Notes under the pieces: model-generated | The model's database searches: none | Told to the model about the DNA's origin: nothing | Seen by the model: only the letters and a program-made list of their open reading frames with translations | Position numbers and translations under genes: made by a program | DNA from: JADCGM01 sp943370355 | GTDB taxonomy: Bacteria; Pseudomonadota; Alphaproteobacteria; Sphingomonadales; Sphingomonadaceae | DNA length: 64,000 nucleotides | Direction: 5' to 3' | Assembly: GCA_943370355.1 (NCBI GenBank) | Contig: CALRQP020000017.1 | Coordinates: forward strand, 1 to 64,000 | Shown here: positions 41,943-50,716 of the stretch, piece by piece | Layout of the letters: each line of letters opens with the position of its first letter | Numbering within the stretch: position 1 is the first letter of the stretch

Positions 41943-44248
41943 GGCAGGGACCTGCAAATGACGGGGCCGATTGCAGGCACTGCTCCGGCGACAGGCGCAT
42001 AATCGAAGGTTGCTGTGCAGCGGCGGCCATTTGCCAGGCTCACATCCACAAGATTGTGACCCGCCAGCCGTTCGACATAGGCCGCACCGTCATAGCCGAC
42101 CGGAAATTCCTCGTTTGCCCCGCGCACTGTGGCGACTGAGCCAAGCTCCAACGGCGCTCCGGACTCGTCTGTCAGGCTCAGGAGTGCCGCGTGGCTGGTG
42201 GCAATAGGAAATCGAACGACGACGCCAGCGCGATCCGGCGGCCGGACGACCTGTTCGGCAGCGTCGAGGTCGGCATCCATCGGAACGTCGGACGGTTCGA
42301 TCGACAGGCCGTTGCGATCGAAGGAACGCAGTCCCGGAACCAGCAGGCGGCCGGATTTGTCGGTCCGGCCGACCAACCGGTTTTCGTGCATCACACGGAC
42401 GCCGGCGAGTCCGCCCGTATCGACAACGGCAAAACTGTCGTTGATGGCCGTGGCGGCAAACAGGCCGCCATCGAGGCTCGCCACTGAACCGCGGACGCCC
42501 AGGCGTCCGGACAGCGCTTGCCCGAGCCGATCGCCGCCCGCGGTTATGGTCGCGACCGGCGACTGATAGGTTACTTCGCCGAACTGGTGGCCCCGGCCGG
42601 CATTCGAGGCGACCAATTCATAGCCAAAGTCACCCGGGCCGGAGACAGATTTGGAGACCTGCGCTTGAATATCTTCGCGGCCGTTGCCGCTGCGGGCGTT
42701 GATGCCGCCCGACGCGCCGCCGCCAAACGCCAACGATAGGCCAATGGTAACGCCGGATGCCCCAGAATGGCCGAAGCTACGGTAGCCGTTGGCGAAGAAG
42801 GCGAGGCGGTTGATCTGCGCCGAATAGCTCAGCGTCGCAATTCGGTCGCTCTGGCCGGTGTTTGCGGACCCCTCGACAGCATTGTACGTCGCGGCCAATC
42901 CGCCGAAGCGTCCCAGCGCCAGGCCTGCATTGAGACTCAGCATCGCGCGCGTGATCGGGTCGCCGCTGGTGCCGGCCACGTCCCGGAAATTGCGAGTTGC
43001 AAAGTATGCGGAGGCCCCGAGGCTCAAACGCCCGGACGTGTGCTGAACGCTGGCCATTCCCTGAGCGCCAGACCCGGACGCACCGAAACTCACGCCGGCT
43101 GCAGCACTGGCGAGCGCCACATCAGCAAGATTCCAGGTTGCGCCGACACTTCCCGTCGCAACCCGCGTCGTGGCCTCGCCGCCCCCCTCGACGGTCAAAC
43201 GACTGGTGACACCCCTGCGGTACGCGCCGCTGACCGATATTTTGCCGTAGCTGTTGCTGCGCAGTCCAAAGTCGCGCCGGATGAAGCCGGCCTGGAGGGC
43301 ATAGGTCTGAAGGCCGGGTGCGAGTAGCGCGGCGCTGGCGTAGAAGGGCAAGGTGGTCACGCGCTGGCGACCCAAGGCATCGGTTACCGCAAGAGCGATG
43401 GTCCCGGCCCCTGTCGCGACGGGCAGATGCTGAACTTCGAAAGGTCCCGTGACGCGCTGGCTGAGCATTTTTGTGCCGTTGACGAGCACGTCGACCGTCG
43501 ACGGTACCGCCACCGACCCGCTGACCGATGGCAGCGGGAAGGTGATCAGGTCTGGCCGCATCCGGAAGTCCGATGTGATTTGGATCCCGCCGAGGCGGAC
43601 GGGCCGCCCCCAGCCCGGTGTGCCGCTGATGAGGTCGCCGATCACGATCCGGCGGTTTGCTGCCAGGTTGGACTGCGTCGCGCTGGAATCGAGCCGAATG
43701 GCTCTGCCATGACCGCCGCCAGTGGCGAGGAGGGCGGTGGTGCTGACAACGCCAGCCGGCCCAAAGAGCCGAATGCCAAACAGACCATTGGCATTCGCTT
43801 CTTGCGGCGTGCGGGTCACGTTCACATCATAGTCGAAGACGCCACCCGGGCCTGCCGGAGTGGCCGATGGCGCGGTCTCGGGACGATTCGCGGCGATCAC
43901 GACCGGAACGAGCGCGGCGTCGGACGCTTCGATGTCGATCGATTGGGTGGCGGAATCGATGTGCACCGAGACGCCAGGTATCGAACTGAGGGCAACGGGG
44001 TCGTCGGTATCCGTCGCCGGTCCCTTCAGTCCCAGCGCGCGCAGTTCCGACGGGCGAATCCTGACCACGCCGTCATCGCCGGACAGAAATTCCCCGATCT
44101 TGCCCGCGGCAAATCCGTTGATGCGCACATCGAGCAGCAGAAGCGTGTCGGCAGCAAAGGCGGCGCCCGACCAAGCCAGCAGCGCGGCGCAAATCATCCC
44201 CCATCGCCCGGCGCGACGCGCGCTCAATGGCAACGAGGCAAGGGCCAT
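41939..44248 (-). CDS. Outer-membrane usher of a chaperone-usher pilus
   Basis: A 769-residue usher: signal peptide, N-terminal chaperone-binding domain (VRINGFAAGKIGEFLSGDDG), a beta-barrel with many aromatic/Gly strands, a plug-like segment and a C-terminal domain containing VGYDGAAYVERL. It is somewhat shorter than FimD-type ushers, as in the sphingomonad/archaic SCPU branch. It secretes and assembles pilin subunits across the outer membrane. Its start shares one base with the upstream SCPU gene stop. Confidence 0.88.
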   Translation of the reverse strand: MALASLPLSARRAGRWGMICAALLAWSGAAFAADTLLLLDVRINGFAAGKIGEFLSGDDGVVRIRPSELRALGLKGPATDTDDPVALSSIPGVSVHIDSATQSIDIEASDAALVPVVIAANRPETAPSATPAGPGGVFDYDVNVTRTPQEANANGLFGIRLFGPAGVVSTTALLATGGGHGRAIRLDSSATQSNLAANRRIVIGDLISGTPGWGRPVRLGGIQITSDFRMRPDLITFPLPSVSGSVAVPSTVDVLVNGTKMLSQRVTGPFEVQHLPVATGAGTIALAVTDALGRQRVTTLPFYASAALLAPGLQTYALQAGFIRRDFGLRSNSYGKISVSGAYRRGVTSRLTVEGGGEATTRVATGSVGATWNLADVALASAAAGVSFGASGSGAQGMASVQHTSGRLSLGASAYFATRNFRDVAGTSGDPITRAMLSLNAGLALGRFGGLAATYNAVEGSANTGQSDRIATLSYSAQINRLAFFANGYRSFGHSGASGVTIGLSLAFGGGASGGINARSGNGREDIQAQVSKSVSGPGDFGYELVASNAGRGHQFGEVTYQSPVATITAGGDRLGQALSGRLGVRGSVASLDGGLFAATAINDSFAVVDTGGLAGVRVMHENRLVGRTDKSGRLLVPGLRSFDRNGLSIEPSDVPMDADLDAAEQVVRPPDRAGVVVRFPIATSHAALLSLTDESGAPLELGSVATVRGANEEFPVGYDGAAYVERLAGHNLVDVSLANGRRCTATFDYAPVAGAVPAIGPVICRSLP

Positions 44249-44739
44249 CAATAGTTGACGGTCACGACGACCGTGTCGCTGTAGGTACCCGGTGCTACGA
44301 AATTGCCGGCCGAGATCCGGCCATAGACGGTGAGCGTCTGGGCGCTGCCCGTGCCGGTTCCCGCCTGCCCGTCGACATTGAGGGTATTCCGCCACGGAAT
44401 GGTCCGGCTCGCGTCCTGATACAGGCGGTAGGGCAAACGGGCGGCGCCCGCTCCGGCCATGGTCGGGTAGCCCGAGCCGTCGGGATTCAGGCCGGGACCG
44501 ATGTTGATATAATAGGGGGTCGTATTGGTGCAGGTGACGGACAGCGTGGCGCTGCCGTCGCGCTGTTGCCCGGTGTAGACGCCGAGGTCGAGGCTCGCTG
44601 CCGTGATCTGACAGGTCGGCTGCACCGTCGCGGTTATGGTCATCGACGCCGTCGCCGTCGCTGCCTCTGCCGGACGCGCGAGCGCCACCGACATGACGGC
44701 GGCGGCGAAGAGCGGGAGAAGGTGAAACTGACGTTTCAT
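44248..44739 (-). CDS. SCPU domain pilus protein, second subunit
   Basis: A 163-residue exported subunit. Signal peptide (cleavage near AEAATA), TASMTITATVQPTCQITAAS opening, CTNTTPYYINIGPG in the middle and GTYSDTVVVTVNY end. These are the SCPU hallmarks. It overlaps the usher by one base. It is a close relative of the first subunit (45.5 kb), so both are probably shaft subunits. Confidence 0.87.
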   Translation of the reverse strand: MKRQFHLLPLFAAAVMSVALARPAEAATATASMTITATVQPTCQITAASLDLGVYTGQQRDGSATLSVTCTNTTPYYINIGPGLNPDGSGYPTMAGAGAARLPYRLYQDASRTIPWRNTLNVDGQAGTGTGSAQTLTVYGRISAGNFVAPGTYSDTVVVTVNY

Positions 44740-44801
44740 CGGCGGGCGTCCTTGCGGCCGGCGACGACGCGCATATGGCGGCATCCGGCCTGGTTTTGCG
44801 C

Positions 44802-45521
44802 TCAGGGTGCGGTTGGCAGGTTGATGGATTGATCGAGCGGCCCGGCGTCTGTCATCGCCTTCAAGCGAATGGACCGGCCGCTGACGGCGAGGTCGTCGCC
44901 CGAAAGCTGCCAGCGGCGGGTCGCGCCTGCGAGCAGGTAAGGCGACATGTTGCGCTCAACTGTGAGCTCCCGGCCATCCTCGGTGACCAGTTTGATGTCA
45001 CGGACGGTTTCATGCCGCCCGCCGCCGTTCACTGCGACGAGCCAGTTGTGTCCTTCGGAACGCGCGATCGAGTAGCCGACCATTGGAGCGATCCGGCCCT
45101 TGGGCTGGGCAAATACCGGTATGGACAGCCGCAGCGCGATCCGGACGGTCCCCGGCTCGGCCGGTGCCGGTATTTGATCGACGAGGATGCGATAGGTGTC
45201 CTCCCGTGCCTCCGGCGCGCGCCGCAATGCGAGGCGGACCACCTGGCTCGCACCAGGATTGATGGTCGCGAGCGGCGGGCTGATCTGGATGCGATCCGAC
45301 GGGACCAATTGATCGGTTCCCGTCGATTGATCCCAGGCATAGACCCGGACTTGCACCGCATTCACAGCGCTGCCCTGATTTATCACCGTAAGCGACGTCG
45401 CCCCTTCACCGGGCCGCATCTGGATGTTGACGGGCAACACGGTCAGGGACTGTGCCCAACCGGCACCGCTCGTCAGCGCCAATGCGGCGATCGCCGCGCG
45501 GAAGGGTCCGTGCGAGATCAT
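44802..45521 (-). CDS. Periplasmic pilus chaperone, PapD-like
   Basis: A 239-residue chaperone with a signal peptide and two Ig-like domains: SLTVLPVNIQMRPGEGATSLTV, ISPPLATINPGASQVVRLA and TYRILVDQIP in domain one. A second domain covers about 150-235. It gives a donor strand to subunits before transfer to the usher. The spacer of 62 bases to the next SCPU gene is the largest in the operon. Confidence 0.88.
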   Translation of the reverse strand: MISHGPFRAAIAALALTSGAGWAQSLTVLPVNIQMRPGEGATSLTVINQGSAVNAVQVRVYAWDQSTGTDQLVPSDRIQISPPLATINPGASQVVRLALRRAPEAREDTYRILVDQIPAPAEPGTVRIALRLSIPVFAQPKGRIAPMVGYSIARSEGHNWLVAVNGGGRHETVRDIKLVTEDGRELTVERNMSPYLLAGATRRWQLSGDDLAVSGRSIRLKAMTDAGPLDQSINLPTAP

Positions 45522-45528
45522 GGCGGCG

Positions 45529-46035
45529 CTAGTAGTTGACGACTGCGGTTACGGTATCGGTGTAGGCACCGGGAATGACGAACTGGGACGCATCGATCCG
45601 TCCGTAGATCGTAATCGACTGCGCGCTGCCATTGCCGGTTCCAGCCAGGGTCTCGCCGGGGACGGCGGTGCCCCAGTTGACGCTCCGCTGTGCGTCCTGG
45701 AACAGCGAATAGGACAGGCTCGCCGACGACGGGCCGACCATTTTCCGGGTTGTGACCGTCGCTCCTGACGCAAGGCCGGCACTCAGCCCGATGTTATAGG
45801 GCGTTGTGTTGGTGCAGGTGACCGAGATCGTCGAGGACGCGTCGGTCTGGGTCCCGGTGTAGGTACCGAAGGCCAGGCTTGAGGTCGTGATGCCGCAGGT
45901 CGCCTGGACCGTCGCCGAGACGGCGACGTTGGCAGATGCCGTCGCGGCCGATGCGCCATTGGCTTGGACGATCAAGGCGCAAGCGCCGATCAGGCCGCCT
46001 GCGCGGAGCATATTGCGTGTGGTCGTAACCGTCAT
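45529..46035 (-). CDS. SCPU domain pilus protein, first subunit
   Basis: A 168-residue exported subunit, first gene of the operon. It has a signal peptide ending ASAATASA, ATVQATCGITTSSLAFGTYTG, CTNTTPYNIGLS and the C-terminal strand GAYTDTVTAVVNY. Start ATG 46035 is chosen because it gives a standard signal peptide; upstream in-frame starts add polar residues. It is 7 bases from the chaperone gene. Confidence 0.87.
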   Translation of the reverse strand: MTVTTTRNMLRAGGLIGACALIVQANGASAATASANVAVSATVQATCGITTSSLAFGTYTGTQTDASSTISVTCTNTTPYNIGLSAGLASGATVTTRKMVGPSSASLSYSLFQDAQRSVNWGTAVPGETLAGTGNGSAQSITIYGRIDASQFVIPGAYTDTVTAVVNY

Positions 46036-46115
46036 TTTCCGTCCCGTCAGCATTGCCGCAAGCAGATCGACCGAGCTGGAGGGCTGGGTGCTTGCGTCCT
46101 GATCGGGCAACTAGG

Positions 46116-46136
46116 CCAGCGCATATTGTGCGCTGG
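46116..46136. promoter_or_regulatory. Perfect palindrome upstream of the pilus operon
   Basis: CCAGCGCA and TGCGCTGG form an 8-base inverted repeat with a 5-base loop, 81 bases before the first SCPU start. It is a candidate operator of the pilus operon, or a hairpin after the peroxiredoxin gene, which is also on the minus strand. Confidence 0.4.
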
Positions 46137-46200
46137 TTAATCGGCGATCAGCTGCCGACGGGACGGTAGGCGAGGGCCTTTGGAGGCCTGGTTTAGGTTC

Positions 46201-46686
46201 TTAGCCGAGCTGTTCCATCATATGTTCGGCGCTCGACACCTTGAATGCGCCCGGCTCTTCGATATTGAGCGCGCTGACGACGCCGTCCTTGACGAGCATC
46301 GAGAATCGCTGGCCGCGCAGGCCCATGCCGAACTTGCTGCCGTCCATCGTCAGGCCGAGCGCCTTGACGAAGTCGCCATTGCCGTCGGCGAGCATGGTGA
46401 CATTGTCGCCGACATTCGCCGACTTGCCCCAAGCACCCATGACGAACACGTCGTTGACGCTGATGCAGGCGATTTCATCGACGCCCTTCGCCTTGATCGC
46501 GGCGGCATTCTCCACGAATCCCGGCAGATGCTTGGCCGAGCAGGTCGGCGTGAAGGCGCCCGGCACGGAAAACAGCGCGACGGTACGGCCGCCGAACAGT
46601 TCTTCGGTCGTGACCGGCGCGGGGCCGGCCTCGGTCATCTTCATGAGCGTTGCGCTCGGAATCTTGTCGCCGACATTGACGGTCAT
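46201..46686 (-). CDS. Peroxiredoxin (Prx5/redoxin type)
   Basis: A 161-residue cytosolic peroxiredoxin. The peroxidatic Cys is in VPGAFTPTCSAKHLP (about residue 48), and a further Cys is in IACISVNDV (about 73). WGKSANVGDNVTMLADGNGDF is typical of the Prx5 branch. It reduces H2O2 and alkyl peroxides using glutathione/glutaredoxin or thioredoxin. Start MTVNVGDKIP at 46686 gives the family N-terminus. Confidence 0.92.
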   Translation of the reverse strand: MTVNVGDKIPSATLMKMTEAGPAPVTTEELFGGRTVALFSVPGAFTPTCSAKHLPGFVENAAAIKAKGVDEIACISVNDVFVMGAWGKSANVGDNVTMLADGNGDFVKALGLTMDGSKFGMGLRGQRFSMLVKDGVVSALNIEEPGAFKVSSAEHMMEQLG

Positions 46687-46816
46687 GACGTCTCTCCATT
46701 CATAGGGGTGGGCTGCCCGCACCGCATAGCGCCGCGGCTCATGCGGCGTCCAGCGCCGCATCGGTTGCACGTGACGAAAATACCCCGCCGGACTGGCCGG
46801 CGGGGCGTAATTTCGG

Positions 46817-49210
46817 TCAGAAGCTCTTGCGGACCGTCAGGCCGTAAGTGCGCGGTTGGCCGACGTTGAAACCGAGCCGGGCACGTCCGCCGCGTTCGCG
46901 GTCGAAGGAGAGCTTGGCGTCCTCGTCGAACAGATTGTTGACGTAGAAGGTCAGGTCGAGCCCGTTCTTGAACGACGCGCCGACACTGTAGTTGACCAGC
47001 TGGTAGCTGGGCAGCTTCAGATCGAGCACCGTCGCATTGGTGCCGGTCGCGCCACCGAACGGCAGGTTCGACACGAAGCTGCGCGGATTGTTTTCCTGAT
47101 CGCTCGGCTGGGTGAAACGGCTGCCGACATGCTGGAAGGACAGCGTGTAGACGATCTTGTCACCCCGGCTGTTGAACGGCTGTTCGTAGACAGCGCTCGC
47201 CGACAACTGGAACTTCGGCACCGATGGCAGGCGATTCCCGTCGCGGATGCCGCCGATCACCGCCCCGGTGCCGTCACGGACGGTCGAGTTGAACTTCGCC
47301 TCAAGCAGGCTGCCCGACAGAGCGAATTCCAGGCCCTGCAGCGGCGACGCCGTGAGTTCGGCCTCGATGCCCGCCGTATGCGCCTTCGGAACGTTGAAGA
47401 CGACACGCGACGAGCAGGATCCGGCATCGAGCGTTACCTGCAGATTCTTGATGTCCGTGTAGAAGGCCGCCGCATTGAACGTGACGCCGTGGCCGCGCGC
47501 CTTGATGCCGCCTTCATAGTTCCACAGCGATTCGTCGCTGTACTTCTGGTACCCGCCGAAAATGGCGCGATCCTGCACGCTGCACAGCGGCACGTTGAGC
47601 GGATCGTTGACGCCGCCAAGCCGGAAGCCCTTCGACGCCTGTGCGTTGAACGTCACATTGTCGCTGGCCTTGTAGCTGGCCAGCAGGCGCGGCGTGAAGC
47701 CGTCCGACTTGGTCCGGTCGCTACGGTTGTCGCCATTCGCGAACAGGCCGCCCGACTTGAAGGAGCGCGATTCCTTGAAATCATAATAGCGGCCGCCGGC
47801 GGTGACTTTGAACTGGTCGGTCAGCGCATAGGTCGCCTCGCCGAACACCGCCTTCTGCGTGATGTCGTAGGGCAGGTCGGAGTTGTAGGGCGAGTTGACC
47901 GGAAAGCCGTTCCGGACCGCAGCCGACGTGCCGGCACCGAGCTTGGCGTCGGTGGCTGCGTCATAGCCCGGAGTGGGCAGGCGCTGCGAATAGTCGCGAT
48001 TGACGTCAGAATAGAAGGCACCGACGACCCACTGCAGCGGTCCTTCACCGGTCGAAGCGAGCCGGACCTCCTGCGTGAACTGCTTGAGGTTGGTGGTGTC
48101 CACAAGGTTGGACGGCAGCAGCACGGCAGCCGTCGGGAAGCCGAGGTCGACCGAGACGCTGCCGGTCAACGCGCTTGCGTCGCGGCTCGCGACGATGTCG
48201 CGCTTGATGTAGCTGGTGACCGACGTCAGCTCGACCGCATCGAGGTCGATGCTACCGGTCAGGTCGGCAATGAACGTGTCATCTGAGAATTTCTCGTCGA
48301 GCAGCAGGAACTGCGTCCGTTCGGGAAAATTGACCCGCGGCCGGGTGGTCGTGAACGGGTTGGCGAACAGGTTGAACTTCTCTTCGCGGTTGAACCCGTT
48401 CGACCGGATCTCCTGATAGACGATGCGTGGCGTGATCGTGACGGTCTCGGTCGGCTTGAACATGACCGAGATGCGGCCGCCGCTGCGGTGTCCGGAGTTG
48501 ACGTTCTTGTCGAGGCTGAAGTCGCTGCGCAGCGCATCGATGAAGCCGGCATATTCGGTGTGATAACCGACGGCGCGCACCGCGGCTTTTTCGCCCAACG
48601 GCAGGTTGACGACGCCCTTGATCGCGCCACCCAGCTCCTTGGCGTCGACAAGGTTCAGGTTGCCCTCGATCACACCCGACACGCCCGATGTGTCGGGCTG
48701 GTTGGTGATGTAGCGGACCGTGCCGCCGACCGAACCGGAGCCGAACAGCGTTCCCTGCGGGCCGCGCAGCGTCTCGACGCGGTTCAGGTCGAACAGGTCG
48801 AGGTCCGGCGTGAACAGCGACAGCGAAATCACCGACTCGTCGAGATAGACGCCAACCTGTTCTTTGACGCCCGGCTGGTCGCGGACGATCTGGCCGGCCG
48901 AGACGCCACGGATCGAGACCTGGCTCTGGCCCGGCCCAAGATTCTGGATCGTCAGACCGGCAACGTTGCGGGAAATATCTTCGAGATTCTGCGCGCCGCT
49001 GCGCTGAATATCGGCCTGCGTCTGCGCATTGATCGAAAAAGGCACGTTCTGGATCGTCGACGACCGCTTGGTCGCGGTCACGATGATTTCGTCGGTGTCG
49101 GCGCTTGCCGTTTCCTGCGCGAATGCCGGCACGGCGATTCCGAGACCGGCGACCGTTCCTGCCAGCAGCATGCTGCGAAACATGGCGTGATGTTTATTGT
49201 TCACTGTCAT
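46817..49210 (-). CDS. TonB-dependent receptor
   Basis: A 797-residue outer-membrane receptor. Signal peptide (cleavage after FAQETAS region), TonB box-like EIIVTATKR, plug domain (SINAQTQADIQR, VETLRGPQGTLFGSGSVGGTVRY) and a 22-strand-type barrel ending in Phe (TVRKSF). The plug resembles sphingomonad receptors for complex carbohydrates or aromatic compounds; the ligand cannot be read. The gene stands alone, with a palindrome and hairpin upstream. Confidence 0.93.
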   Translation of the reverse strand: MTVNNKHHAMFRSMLLAGTVAGLGIAVPAFAQETASADTDEIIVTATKRSSTIQNVPFSINAQTQADIQRSGAQNLEDISRNVAGLTIQNLGPGQSQVSIRGVSAGQIVRDQPGVKEQVGVYLDESVISLSLFTPDLDLFDLNRVETLRGPQGTLFGSGSVGGTVRYITNQPDTSGVSGVIEGNLNLVDAKELGGAIKGVVNLPLGEKAAVRAVGYHTEYAGFIDALRSDFSLDKNVNSGHRSGGRISVMFKPTETVTITPRIVYQEIRSNGFNREEKFNLFANPFTTTRPRVNFPERTQFLLLDEKFSDDTFIADLTGSIDLDAVELTSVTSYIKRDIVASRDASALTGSVSVDLGFPTAAVLLPSNLVDTTNLKQFTQEVRLASTGEGPLQWVVGAFYSDVNRDYSQRLPTPGYDAATDAKLGAGTSAAVRNGFPVNSPYNSDLPYDITQKAVFGEATYALTDQFKVTAGGRYYDFKESRSFKSGGLFANGDNRSDRTKSDGFTPRLLASYKASDNVTFNAQASKGFRLGGVNDPLNVPLCSVQDRAIFGGYQKYSDESLWNYEGGIKARGHGVTFNAAAFYTDIKNLQVTLDAGSCSSRVVFNVPKAHTAGIEAELTASPLQGLEFALSGSLLEAKFNSTVRDGTGAVIGGIRDGNRLPSVPKFQLSASAVYEQPFNSRGDKIVYTLSFQHVGSRFTQPSDQENNPRSFVSNLPFGGATGTNATVLDLKLPSYQLVNYSVGASFKNGLDLTFYVNNLFDEDAKLSFDRERGGRARLGFNVGQPRTYGLTVRKSF

Positions 49211-49218
49211 GTGAGCCT

Positions 49219-49264
49219 CCCCATTTCTGGGGCCCCATATAGTGATGTCGTTTCGGGTCCCGAA
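49219..49264 (-). promoter_or_regulatory. Ribosome-site hairpin and palindrome upstream of the TonB receptor
   Basis: On the mRNA strand CCCC-AGAAAT-GGGG (49232-49219) puts the GGGGAGG ribosome-binding site in a hairpin. Just upstream TTCGGG-T-CCCGAA (49252-49264) is a perfect 13-base palindrome, a candidate operator. A TATATG-like -10 lies between them. No regulator is adjacent. Confidence 0.35.
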
Positions 49265-49368
49265 CCCGGCCAGGTGGACAGGCTCGCTGAAATTGCCGCA
49301 CTGTTGCGTTTCTGTAACATTGGCATGGGCAAGTGGCGAACCGCTATGGGCCGGCTTATATGGTCGGC

Positions 49369-49932
49369 ATGGACGCGCCGCCTTATCTCGTCGGACAGTT
49401 GCTGCTCGCGATGCCGGGAATGGGCGATCCGCGGTTCGAGCGCGCGGCGATTGCGATGTGTGTCCACGACGAGAATGGCGCGCTCGGCCTCATCGTCAAT
49501 CATATTTATGCCGGGCTGACAGCTCGGGCGCTCATGGAACAACTCGACATCGATCCGGGTGACACGCCGGATGATATTCCCGTCTATGCCGGCGGTCCCG
49601 TCGAAATGCAGCGCGGCTTCGTGCTGCACAGTCTTGACTATGAGCGGCAGGGCACGATGTCGGTCGCTGGCGCATGGGGCCTGAGTGCTTCGCTCGATAT
49701 CCTGAAGGACATCGCGGCGGGAACGGGCCCCCGCAAATGGCTCGCGGCGCTCGGCTACACCGGGTGGAGCGAGGGGCAGCTGGACGAGGAGCTGACCCGG
49801 CACGGCTGGCTCGCTGCGCCCGGGGACGCGTCGATCATCTTCGATGCGCCCTATGCCGACCGCTGGCCGCAGGCCTATGCAGCGATAGGTGTCGCATTCG
49901 ACCGGCTGTCACCGGTCGCAGGGCGCGCTTAG
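49369..49932 (+). CDS. YqgE/AlgH family protein
   Basis: A 187-residue protein with GQLLLAMPGMGDPRFERAAI, NHIYAGLT, YAGGPVEMQRGFVLHS and GYTGWSEGQLDEEL, all YqgE hallmarks. It is a soluble conserved protein of uncertain role. The start is doubtful: ATG 49369 (MDAPPYLVGQLL) fits the usual N-terminus, but ATG 49360 and GTG 49333 are in frame. Confidence 0.85.
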   Translation: MDAPPYLVGQLLLAMPGMGDPRFERAAIAMCVHDENGALGLIVNHIYAGLTARALMEQLDIDPGDTPDDIPVYAGGPVEMQRGFVLHSLDYERQGTMSVAGAWGLSASLDILKDIAAGTGPRKWLAALGYTGWSEGQLDEELTRHGWLAAPGDASIIFDAPYADRWPQAYAAIGVAFDRLSPVAGRA

Positions 49933-50036
49933 CCCTAACGGGCGTTAACTGCCTCCATTGGCAAATCGTCAATATCCCTTGCCGTAAATGGACATGCCGC
50001 TGTCGCAAGAAGCGCGGCGGTGGAGGGAATGGTCCG

Positions 50037-50147
50037 ATGGCACGCACGCTCAACCTGTTCGCCGCACTCGCCGCACTGGCGCTGGGCCTGACGCTGGCCG
50101 CAACGCCGGCACGGGCTGCCGAAACGATATTGAGCCAGCCAGCCTGA
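50037..50147 (+). CDS. 36-aa signal-peptide-only small protein
   Basis: ATG 50037 after GGAGGG opens MARTLNLFAALAALALG, a strong signal peptide with a likely cleavage at ARAAET, leaving only about nine residues (ETILSQPA). It is too short for routine gene finders. It ends 19 bases before an RNA hairpin and 56 before a secreted protein gene, so it could be a leader peptide controlling that gene. Confidence 0.45.
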   Translation: MARTLNLFAALAALALGLTLAATPARAAETILSQPA

Positions 50148-50165
50148 CCCGACAGTATCATGATC

Positions 50166-50194
50166 GGGGCGGTGGGAGTCGCCCCTTGTAGGGG
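50166..50194 (+). promoter_or_regulatory. Two mutually exclusive hairpins before a secreted protein gene
   Basis: GGGGCG (50166-50171) pairs with CGCCCC (50180-50185). The same CCCC can instead pair with GGGG (50191-50194), the ribosome-binding site of the next gene. Translation of the leader peptide could shift the balance. This is inferred from base complementarity only. Confidence 0.35.
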
Positions 50195-50202
50195 GTAGTT
50201 TC

Positions 50203-50688
50203 ATGTTGCGACGTAAGTTCGTCGCGGCCGCGCTGGTTGCAGCGCTCGCCGCGTCCCAAGTCTCTGCGCAGTGCTGGACCGGCGAGGAAGTGTCCGCCGC
50301 TCGCATTCGCGATCTCCAGACCGCTTTAATGGTTGGCGCACTGCAGTGTCGCGGCACATCCTACGACGTGCTGCCGGCTTTCAATCGGTTCGTCCGCGCG
50401 GCGCGTGGGACGATCGCCAAGCAGAATGATCTGCTCCGCGCCCATTTTGCCGACGAACGCGACGGCGCGGGGGCCTATGACCGGTTCACGACCGCTCTGG
50501 CTAACGGCCATTCGCAAGGTGCGGGTGCCGAGGATTATTGCGCTTCGATGCGCGACGTCGCGGCGGCGGCAGAGGATGCGGCCAATTCCCGCAATCAGGT
50601 CGAAGAGCTGACGGCGCTCGCTGAACGCTTTGCCGATCGGGTTCGCGGCGTCGGCCGCAGCTGTTCGGTGGAAACCGCTTCGCGTTGA
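50203..50688 (+). CDS. Secreted hypothetical protein with cysteines
   Basis: A 161-residue protein with a signal peptide (cleavage near VSAQC). The mature part is mainly helical, with cysteines at Q-CW, LQCRGTSYD, EDYCAS and GRSCSVE, likely forming two disulfides in the periplasm. No family is recognised. It follows the leader-like peptide and its hairpins and stands convergent to the TIGR02186 gene. Confidence 0.7.
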   Translation: MLRRKFVAAALVAALAASQVSAQCWTGEEVSAARIRDLQTALMVGALQCRGTSYDVLPAFNRFVRAARGTIAKQNDLLRAHFADERDGAGAYDRFTTALANGHSQGAGAEDYCASMRDVAAAAEDAANSRNQVEELTALAERFADRVRGVGRSCSVETASR

Positions 50689-50716
50689 GTGGCGTGGGTG
50701 GACACGGCGACGACTG

